Below, in pieces: positions 7,650 through 14,397 of a stretch of DNA of 64,000 nt. Below the pieces are notes generated by a model that did not search any database, was not told the origin of the DNA, and saw nothing but the letters and a program-made list of their open reading frames with translations. This DNA is from Actinomadura barringtoniae (GTDB lineage: Bacteria; Actinomycetota; Actinomycetes; Streptosporangiales; Streptosporangiaceae). Location: NCBI RefSeq assembly GCF_017573505.1, contig NZ_JAGEOJ010000009.1, forward strand, positions 124,001 to 188,000, in the 5' to 3' direction. Numbering within the stretch: the stretch's first letter is position 1; the number at the start of each line of letters is the position of its first letter. The translations under genes were made by a program, and so were the position numbers.

Positions 7650-8402
7650 TCACGTCCTGCGCGGGCGTTCTGTCCGGATCGTGGCGGTCAGCTGCCCGGC
7701 CAGCACGGCCGGGGCCTCCACCATCGACGGGCCGTACCAGGTCAGGTAGCGGCCGTCGACCAGCGCGGCGTCGATGCCGGGGAAGCTCTCGGGCCCGTCC
7801 TCGGCGGTGAAGCGGTACGGCTCGTCGGGCAGCACGACCAGATCGGGCCGGGCGCCGTTCAGCTCGTCGATCGGGACCTTCGGGTAGCGCTCGGGACTGC
7901 CCGAGTAGAGGTTGTCGACGCCGAGCCGCGACAGCACGTCGCCGGTGAAGGTGTCGCGGCCGACGACCATCCACGGCCGCCGCCAGATCGGGATGACGGC
8001 CGTCCTGCGCTCGCTGGAAGCGGCAGCGGCCCACGTGCGTTCGGCCTCGTCCAGCCAGGCGGGCGCCGCCACGCCGCAGGCCTCGGTGAGCATGCGGCGC
8101 AACGACACCAGAGCCTCGTCGACCGTGCGGATCTCGGTCATCCAGACCCGCACGCCCGCCGCGCGCAGGGCCTCGACGTCGGCCGCGCGGTTCTCCTCGG
8201 TGTTGCCGAGCACGACGTCGGGCCGCAGCTCGACGATCTTCTCGACGTCGGGGTTCTTGGTGCCCCGCACCCGGACGACGTCCAGGCCCGCCGGGTGGGT
8301 GCACCAGTCGGTCGCGCCGACCAGCAGGTCCGGCGCGGTCGCCGCGACGGTCTCGGTCAGCGACGGGACCAGCGAGACGACGCGCCGGACCGGCGAGGTC
8401 AC
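7650..8402 (-). CDS. BtuF-like helical-backbone metal receptor, coupled to icmF
   Basis: 250 residues, starting VTSPVRRVVSLVPSLTETVAA, the hallmark of the TroA/BtuF substrate-binding fold. VRGTKNPDVEKIVELRPDVVLGN and a second lobe with RPDLVVLPDEPY follow. There is no signal peptide or lipobox, so this version is probably cytosolic. The GTG start overlaps the icmF stop as GTGA, showing translational coupling. Because the family binds cobalamin or haem and IcmF needs adenosylcobalamin, a cobalamin-related role is an attractive inference, though unproven. A longer start at 8465 inside icmF is unlikely. Confidence 0.78.
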   Translation of the reverse strand: MTSPVRRVVSLVPSLTETVAATAPDLLVGATDWCTHPAGLDVVRVRGTKNPDVEKIVELRPDVVLGNTEENRAADVEALRAAGVRVWMTEIRTVDEALVSLRRMLTEACGVAAPAWLDEAERTWAAAASSERRTAVIPIWRRPWMVVGRDTFTGDVLSRLGVDNLYSGSPERYPKVPIDELNGARPDLVVLPDEPYRFTAEDGPESFPGIDAALVDGRYLTWYGPSMVEAPAVLAGQLTATIRTERPRRT

Positions 8403-11400
8403 ACGTTCCGCCGGTACTGGCCGCCGACCTCGAAGAACGCGTCGGTGATCTGCTGGAGGCTGCACACCCGGGCGGCGTCCATCAGGACCCCGAACACGTT
8501 CCCGTCGGTCCTGGCGACCTCCTTGAGCGCCGCGAGCGCCGCCTCGGCGTCCTCGCGGTGGTCCTGCTGGTAGCCGCGAACGCGATCGAGCTGCGAACGC
8601 TTCTCGTCCTCGGTCGCGCGGGCCAGCTCGATGGTGTGCCCGGACTCCTCGTCACCGTTCGGGTTCCGGAAGGTGTTGACGCCGATGATGGGCAGCGAGC
8701 CGTCGTGCTTGCGCTGCTCGTACAGCATCGACTCGTCCTGGATCCGGCCGCGCTGGTAGCCGGTCTCCATCGCGCCCAGCACTCCCCCGCGCTCGCTGAT
8801 CCGGTCGAACTCGGTGAGCACGGCCTCCTCGACCAGGTCGGTGAGCTCGTCGATGATGAACGAGCCCTGGAGCGGGTTCTCGTTCATCGCCAGGCCCCAC
8901 TCGCGGTTGATGATGAGCTGGATGGCCAGGGCGCGGCGCACCGACTCGGCGGTCGGGGTGGTGACGGCCTCGTCGTAGGCGTTGGTGTGCAGGCTGTTGC
9001 AATTGTCGTAGATGGCGATGAGCGCCTGCAGCGTGGTGCGGATGTCGTTGAAGTGCATCTCCTGCGCGTGCAGGGAACGCCCCGAGGTCTGCACGTGGTA
9101 CTTCAGTTTCTGGCTGCGCTCGTTGGCGCCGTAGCGCTCGCGCATCGCCACCGCCCAGATGCGGCGGGCGACCCGGCCGAGCACGTTGTACTCGGGGTCC
9201 ATGCCGTTGGAGAAGAAGAACGACAGGTTGGGCGCGAAGTCGTCGATGTCCATGCCGCGCGCCAGGTAGGACTCGACGTAGGTGAACCCGTTGGCCAGCG
9301 TGAACGCCAGCTGGCTGATGGGGTTCGCCCCGGCCTCGGCGATGTGGTAGCCCGAGATCGAGACCGAGTAGAAGTTGCGGACCTTGTTGGCGATGAACCA
9401 CTCCTGGATGTCGCCCATCATCCGCAGCGAGAACTCGGTGGAGAAGATGCAGGTGTTCTGGCCCTGGTCCTCCTTGAGGATGTCGGCCTGCACGGTGCCG
9501 CGCACGGTCGACAGGACGCGCGCCCGCACGAGGGCGGCCTCCTCCTCCGACGGCTCGCGCCCGTTCTCCTCGCGGAACTCCTCCAGGCCCTGGTCGATGG
9601 CGGTGTTGAGGAAGAACGCCAGGATGGTCGGCGCGGGCCCGTTGATGGTCATCGACACCGACGTGGTGGGCGAGGACAGGTCGAACCCGTCGTAGAGCGC
9701 CTTCATGTCGTCGAGCGTGGCGATCGAGACGCCGGAGGTGCCGACCTTGCCGTAGACGTCGGGGCGCTCGTCGGGGTCGCGGCCGTACAGCGTGACCGAG
9801 TCGAACGCGGTGGACAGCCGGGTGGCGGGCTGGCCCTCCGACAGCAGCTTGAAGCGCCGGTTGGTGCGGAACGGGTCGCCCTCGCCCGCGAACATGCGCG
9901 CCGGGTCCTCGTTGTCGCGCTTGAACGGGAACACGCCCGCGGTGAAGGGGAACTTGCCGGGCAGGTTCTCGCGGCGCAGGAACTTCAGCAGCTCGCCGTG
10001 GTCGGTGTAGCGCGGCAGCGCGACGCGCGGGATCTTGCTGCCCGACAGCGACTCGCGGGTCAGCTTGGTGTGGATCTCCTTGTCGCGGATCCGCACGACC
10101 TGCTCGTCGCCGGAGTAGGACTCCACGACGGCGGGCCAGCCCTCGATCAGCTCGGCGTTGCCGCGGTCGACGTCGCGGCGGGCCTTCTCCAGCAGCCCCT
10201 CGACCTCGCCGGCCTCGGTGAGCTCGGCGCGGACCTCGTCCAGCCGCTGAACGCGCCGTACGGCACCGGCCTGTTCGTCGGTCTCGTCGTGGTAGCCGCG
10301 CACGGTCCCGGCGATGTCGGACAGGTACCGGACGCGCGCGGGCGGGATGATCTGCGCGGCGCCGGTCGAGATCTTGGTGGTCGCCTCGGGCAACACGCCG
10401 CGCTCGATGCCGAGCAGGCCGAGCAGGTGCTGGTAGAGCGCGGTGACGCCGTCGTCGTTGAACGTGGCGGCGCTGGTGCCGAAGACCGGCATGTCCTCGG
10501 GCCTGGCGCCGAACGCCTCCCGGTTGCGGATCAGCTGCCGAGACACGTCGCGCAGGGCATCCGCCGCGCCGCGCCGCTCGAACTTGTTGATCGCGACGAC
10601 GTCCGCGAAGTCCAGCATGTCGATCTTCTCGAGCTGGGAGGCGGCGCCGAACTCGGGCGTCATCACGTACAGCGAGACGTCGACGAGGTCGGCGACGGCC
10701 GCGTCGCCCTGGCCGATGCCGGGGGTCTCCAGGATGACCAGGTCGTAGCCCGCGGCCTTGCACGACTCGATGACCGATTCGATGCCCTCGGGCAGCTCGC
10801 GCGCGCCGCGGGTGGCCAGCGAGCGGAAGAAGACGTGGTCGCCGTCCAGGGAGTTCATCCGGATGCGGTCGCCGAGCAGCGCGCCGCCGCCGCGCCGCCG
10901 GGTCGGGTCGACCGCCAGCACCGCGACGCGCAGCTTGTCCTGCTGGTCGACGCGCAGCCGCCGCACCAGCTCGTCGGTGAGGGAGGACTTGCCCGAGCCG
11001 CCGGTGCCGGTGATGCCGAGCACCGGGACGCGCCGCTCGCCGGCCGCCTGCGACAGCGCCGTACGGTCGGCGTCCGGGAGCTTGCCGGCCTGCAGGCAGG
11101 TGATCGCGCGGGCCAGGGCGCGCCGTTCGCCCGCCACGACCGCGTCGGCCGGGGCCGGGTCGGCGGCCAGGTCCACGTCGCAGTCGCGGATCAGCTCGTT
11201 GATCATCCCGGGCAGGCCGAGCCGCTGGCCGTCCTCCGGCGAGAAGATCCGCACCCCGGCGCTCGCCAGCCGGGCGATCTCCTCGGCGACGATCACGCCG
11301 CCACCACCGCCGAAGACGTGCACGTGCCCGGCGCCCGCCTCGGCCAGGGACTTCGCCAGGTACTCGAAGTACTCCACGTGGCCGCCCTGGTAGGAGCTGA

Positions 11401-11590
11401 TCGCCACGCCCTGGGCGTCCTCCTCCAGCACCGCGTCCACGACGGCCTGGACCGAGCGGTCGTGGCCGAGATGGACGACCTCGGCCCCCTGGGACTGCAG
11501 AATCCGCCGCATGATGTTGATGGCCGCGTCGTGACCGTCGAACAGCGCCGCCGCCGTCACGAACCGCACCGGATTCACCGGGACATGCAT
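8399..11590 (-). CDS. icmF: Fused isobutyryl-CoA mutase with GTPase chaperone (IcmF)
   Basis: 1063 residues in the IcmF order. An N-terminal cobalamin-binding domain carries DGHDAAINIMRRIL and GVAISSYQGGHVEYF. A MeaB-like G-protein domain has its P-loop GTGGSGKSS near residues 193-203. A linker and the mutase barrel follow (about 540-1063), with SGYHIAEAGANPISQLAFTLA. It interconverts isobutyryl-CoA and n-butyryl-CoA using adenosylcobalamin; the G domain loads and protects the cofactor. The pathway links valine and branched acids with butyrate metabolism. It is divergent from a MarR regulator and translationally coupled to the BtuF-like gene downstream. GGGTGGGG precedes the ATG. Confidence 0.93.
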   Translation of the reverse strand: MHVPVNPVRFVTAAALFDGHDAAINIMRRILQSQGAEVVHLGHDRSVQAVVDAVLEEDAQGVAISSYQGGHVEYFEYLAKSLAEAGAGHVHVFGGGGGVIVAEEIARLASAGVRIFSPEDGQRLGLPGMINELIRDCDVDLAADPAPADAVVAGERRALARAITCLQAGKLPDADRTALSQAAGERRVPVLGITGTGGSGKSSLTDELVRRLRVDQQDKLRVAVLAVDPTRRRGGGALLGDRIRMNSLDGDHVFFRSLATRGARELPEGIESVIESCKAAGYDLVILETPGIGQGDAAVADLVDVSLYVMTPEFGAASQLEKIDMLDFADVVAINKFERRGAADALRDVSRQLIRNREAFGARPEDMPVFGTSAATFNDDGVTALYQHLLGLLGIERGVLPEATTKISTGAAQIIPPARVRYLSDIAGTVRGYHDETDEQAGAVRRVQRLDEVRAELTEAGEVEGLLEKARRDVDRGNAELIEGWPAVVESYSGDEQVVRIRDKEIHTKLTRESLSGSKIPRVALPRYTDHGELLKFLRRENLPGKFPFTAGVFPFKRDNEDPARMFAGEGDPFRTNRRFKLLSEGQPATRLSTAFDSVTLYGRDPDERPDVYGKVGTSGVSIATLDDMKALYDGFDLSSPTTSVSMTINGPAPTILAFFLNTAIDQGLEEFREENGREPSEEEAALVRARVLSTVRGTVQADILKEDQGQNTCIFSTEFSLRMMGDIQEWFIANKVRNFYSVSISGYHIAEAGANPISQLAFTLANGFTYVESYLARGMDIDDFAPNLSFFFSNGMDPEYNVLGRVARRIWAVAMRERYGANERSQKLKYHVQTSGRSLHAQEMHFNDIRTTLQALIAIYDNCNSLHTNAYDEAVTTPTAESVRRALAIQLIINREWGLAMNENPLQGSFIIDELTDLVEEAVLTEFDRISERGGVLGAMETGYQRGRIQDESMLYEQRKHDGSLPIIGVNTFRNPNGDEESGHTIELARATEDEKRSQLDRVRGYQQDHREDAEAALAALKEVARTDGNVFGVLMDAARVCSLQQITDAFFEVGGQYRRNV

Positions 11591-11603
11591 CAGAACCCCA
11601 CCC

Positions 11604-11632
11604 TTGGACTTCCAATATTTTGAAGCTAAAAT
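11604..11632 (+). promoter_or_regulatory. Promoter and probable autoregulatory site of the MarR gene
   Basis: TTGGAC (11604-11609) and TAAAAT (11627-11632) are separated by 17 bases, a near-ideal promoter. The start of transcription would fall about where the GTG at 11641 begins, so the message is probably leaderless. CTTC and GAAG arms around an AATATT core (11609-11625) lie between the two boxes, where a MarR dimer would block RNA polymerase and could also control divergent icmF. Confidence 0.65.
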
Positions 11633-11640
11633 AATTCCTC

Positions 11641-12147
11641 GTGGCCGACCCAGTCAATTCCCTCGACCCGATCGCCGAGGCGCACCGCCAGTGGAGCGCC
11701 CGGTGGCCCGAGCACGCCGACCACATGGCCGCCGTCACCTCGGTCATGCGGGCCCAGCAGCTGCTGCTCAGCCGGGTCGAGGCGGCGCTCAAGCCGTTCG
11801 GCCTCACCTTCGCAGCCTACGAAGCGCTGCGGCTACTGGCCTTCACCAGGTCCGGCTCACTGCCGATGGGCAAGATGGGCGAGCGGCTGATGGTCCACCC
11901 CGCCTCGGTCACGAACGTGATCGGGCGGCTGGAGCAGCGCGGGCTCGTCCAGCGCCACCCCTCCCCCGACGACCGCCGGGTGGTGCTCGCCGAGATCACC
12001 CCGGCCGGGCTGGAGCTCGCCGAGGAGTCGACCACCGCCCTGCACGAGGCGTCGTTCGGGCTCCCGGGCTTCACCGCCGAGCAGGCCACCGAGGTGACCG
12101 AGGCGCTGCGCGCCGTGCGCGCGGCCGTCGGCGAGGTCTCCGCCTAG
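11641..12147 (+). CDS. MarR family transcriptional regulator
   Basis: 168 residues with a central winged helix-turn-helix: LTFAAYEALRLLAFTRSGSLPMGKMGERLMVHPASVTNVIGRLEQRGLVQR, then the wing HPSPDDRRVVLAEIT. MarR dimers usually repress a divergent target in response to small aromatic or acyl ligands. Its position head-to-head with icmF suggests that gene is the target. Translation starts at GTG 11641, probably on a leaderless message. Its TAG stop shares CTAG with the convergent gene. Confidence 0.85.
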   Translation: MADPVNSLDPIAEAHRQWSARWPEHADHMAAVTSVMRAQQLLLSRVEAALKPFGLTFAAYEALRLLAFTRSGSLPMGKMGERLMVHPASVTNVIGRLEQRGLVQRHPSPDDRRVVLAEITPAGLELAEESTTALHEASFGLPGFTAEQATEVTEALRAVRAAVGEVSA

Positions 12148-13136
12148 CCGCGCTCATCCCCGGCGTCCCCGGCCCCTTCCCACAGCTCGGCGGCCTTCAG
12201 GCCCGCCTGGAAACGCGTCCGTGCGCCCAGGCGCTGCATCAGGTCGCTGACCCGCCGGTTCAGGGTCCGCACGCTGATCCCCAGCTGCCGCGCGACCGCC
12301 TCGTCCTTCAGCCCGGCGGCCAGCAGCGTGAGCAGCTGCTGGTCGAGCCAGTCCTCGGAGGCGGTCGCGGCGGGCTCGGGCGTGCCCGGCAGCGGTACGG
12401 CCACGTCCCACAGCAGCTCGAACAGCCGCACCAGCGCGTCGAGCAGGTTCCCGGTGTGGATCACGAACGCGCTGTCGACCATTTCCCGCTCGTCCCGGCT
12501 GAACGGCAGGATGGCGGTCGCCCGGTCGGCGATCGCCAGCTTCAGCGGCAGGTCGACGTGCACCCGCGCCTCCTCGCCCGCCGCGACCATCTGCCCGAAC
12601 GTCTCGAACGCGCCCGGAAGCTCCAGCGCCTCGGGCGCGTACAGGCCGCGCACCTTCACGCCGCGCGCGAGCAGGTCGAGCTCGGCGTGGTTCGGCTCGG
12701 CGGGCTCCTGCGCGTACGGTGGCCGGTCCAGCACCAGCAGCTCGGTCGCCGCCGCCCGCTGGAGCTGGTCGAAGCGCGCGGCGATCGCGTCCCGGCCGAA
12801 CAGGATCTCCACCTGGTCCTCGGGCCGGTGCCGCCGGTCGACGGGCAGCTCGGCCAGCAGCGCGCGAGCCGCCGCCCGCGCGCTGGTCACCCGTTCCTGC
12901 CAGCGCGTCGCCAGCAGCTCGACGGCCATGTCGGGCCGGGCCGCCGCCAGCCGCACCGGGCGGCCGGGCAGCAGATTGACCAGCCCCAGGTCCTCCAGCC
13001 TCGCCAGCACCGTGCCCAGCTCCCCCGCGGGCAGGCCCGACCGAGCGGCCAGCCCCTCGCGGGTGAGCGGCGGGTGCCGCAACAGCAGGCGGTACACGTC
13101 CTCGTCGATCTCCGCGACCCCGAACGCCTCCAGCAT
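12144..13136 (-). CDS. TrmB/LuxR-type helix-turn-helix regulator
   Basis: 330 residues. The N-terminus (MLEAFGVAEIDEDVYRLLL, LTREGLAARSGLPAGELGTVLARLEDLGLVN) is a TrmB-like winged helix. The middle resembles the phospholipase-D-like sensor domain seen in this group. The C-terminus LKDEAVARQLGISVRTLNRRVSDLMQRLGARTRFQAG is a LuxR-type DNA-binding domain. Such two-HTH regulators are frequent in filamentous actinomycetes and often control a neighbouring secreted protein. The ATG at 13136 is chosen because GGGAGGG lies six bases upstream. It is divergent from the secreted pair at 13270-16802 with a perfect palindrome in between. Confidence 0.78.
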   Translation of the reverse strand: MLEAFGVAEIDEDVYRLLLRHPPLTREGLAARSGLPAGELGTVLARLEDLGLVNLLPGRPVRLAAARPDMAVELLATRWQERVTSARAAARALLAELPVDRRHRPEDQVEILFGRDAIAARFDQLQRAAATELLVLDRPPYAQEPAEPNHAELDLLARGVKVRGLYAPEALELPGAFETFGQMVAAGEEARVHVDLPLKLAIADRATAILPFSRDEREMVDSAFVIHTGNLLDALVRLFELLWDVAVPLPGTPEPAATASEDWLDQQLLTLLAAGLKDEAVARQLGISVRTLNRRVSDLMQRLGARTRFQAGLKAAELWEGAGDAGDERG

Positions 13137-13235
13137 GGCGAGCCCTCCCAGCCGTCCTTCCGATGACGTGTTCTCGCCGTGGCGATAGTCCGCCAATCAA
13201 GATCATGGACGACGCCGGGTGGATCACGCTACTTC

Positions 13236-13258
13236 CTAGACATAGCCCCTATGTCCAG
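13236..13258. promoter_or_regulatory. Perfect operator palindrome GACATAG-CCC-CTATGTC
   Basis: Arms 13239-13245 and 13249-13255 match exactly over 7 bp with a 3-base centre, with CT and AG extending the symmetry outside. It ends 14 bases before the GTG of the secreted beta-propeller gene and lies between it and the divergent TrmB/LuxR-type regulator, the obvious candidate to bind here. Confidence 0.6.
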
Positions 13259-13269
13259 AGGAGTCCCAC

Positions 13270-14397
13270 GTGAGAAGCCTGATGGCAGTGATCGCCGCGG
13301 CGGGCCTCGCCCTGGCGCCGGTCTCCGCGGCCCGTGCGTCCGCACCCGGCCACCGGTGGCAGGCGCCCGGCTGCGAGACGGTGACCAGCGACGGATCCGT
13401 CTCCTTCACCCGCGACGCCGGCACCACGATCGCCCCGACGAGCGGCGTCATGGGCGGGGTCACCTACGTAACCGGCCTGGAGCCGCTGGCCAGGCCGAAC
13501 GAGCTGCTGGCGGTCGACCAGAAAGGCCGGGTCACCCGTTCGGCGGACTCCGGCTGCACCTGGCGCAACACCGCGACGCTGCCCCACCAGGGCACCTGGT
13601 CGGTCGTCCCGACCCGCGACGGCGGCGCCTACCTGTGGTCGTTCCGCGGCGACCGCGTGTACCGCGCCGACGGCAGCGCGGTCACCGGCGGCGCGGTGAT
13701 CGACACCGAACGCCTCGGCGGCCTCATCACCCTCAACGCGGAACGGTCCAACCCCTGGCACCTGCGCGGCGTCACCGAAGAGGGCGCGGTAGTCGACTCC
13801 CACAACGGAGGACGCTCCTTCCGCGTCGCGGGCAGGGCGCCGGTCGAGCAGGCGGGCCGCGACTACCTGGTCTACGGCGCGAGCATCGCCCCGACGCGGC
13901 CGAACCGGATCGTGGTCGGCATGACCGACCTCGGCGGGTTCGTCAGCGACAACGGCGGCCGGACCTGGCGGCGGATCACGATCGGCGGCCCCGGCGACCG
14001 GGTGAACGCCTTCACCGTCGCGTTCTCCCCGGTCGACTCGCGGGTCGTCTACGCGCAGGGCCTGGACATCACCGAGTCCAACGAGGACGCGCCCAGCGAC
14101 GGCCGGCACCTCTACCGGTCCTCCGACGGCGGCCGCTCGTTCCGCCCGATCGTCGACCAGGGCGGCGAGGTCACCGTCACCAACGGCGGCCTGGTCAAGC
14201 CGAGCCCGTGGAACCGCGACCTGGTCTACTTCGAGTACGGCGACCCCTGGCAGCGCACCAAGCTCTACGCCTTCGACAGCCGCACCGGGAAGCTGACCAT
14301 CACCCGCAACAAGTACGACGGCATCAAGACGATCGCCTTCAACCCCGGCGCCCGCGAGGTCATGTACCTCGGACTCATCCAGGAGCACCTGTCCTGA
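13270..14397 (+). CDS. Secreted beta-propeller (BNR/VPS10-like repeat) protein
   Basis: 375 residues. A signal peptide (MRSLMAVIAAAGLALAPVSAARA) is followed by a repeat protein with recurring Asp-box-like units: SADSGCTWRN, DSHNGGRSFRV, SDNGGRTWRR and SSDGGRSFRP. These are blades of a beta-propeller. The layout resembles the Streptomyces dispase autolysis-inducing protein, an inhibitor-like propeller acting on metalloproteases; this is a resemblance from memory and was not tested. The GTG start at 13270 has AGGAG upstream, and its TGA overlaps the next ATG as TGATG, so both genes are coupled. Confidence 0.75.
   Translation: MRSLMAVIAAAGLALAPVSAARASAPGHRWQAPGCETVTSDGSVSFTRDAGTTIAPTSGVMGGVTYVTGLEPLARPNELLAVDQKGRVTRSADSGCTWRNTATLPHQGTWSVVPTRDGGAYLWSFRGDRVYRADGSAVTGGAVIDTERLGGLITLNAERSNPWHLRGVTEEGAVVDSHNGGRSFRVAGRAPVEQAGRDYLVYGASIAPTRPNRIVVGMTDLGGFVSDNGGRTWRRITIGGPGDRVNAFTVAFSPVDSRVVYAQGLDITESNEDAPSDGRHLYRSSDGGRSFRPIVDQGGEVTVTNGGLVKPSPWNRDLVYFEYGDPWQRTKLYAFDSRTGKLTITRNKYDGIKTIAFNPGAREVMYLGLIQEHLS

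Noticed and set aside
8558..11623. Long forward open frame of about 1000 codons opposite icmF
   Set aside because: It is a GC-rich antisense shadow of icmF; it has no family motifs and IcmF explains the region fully.
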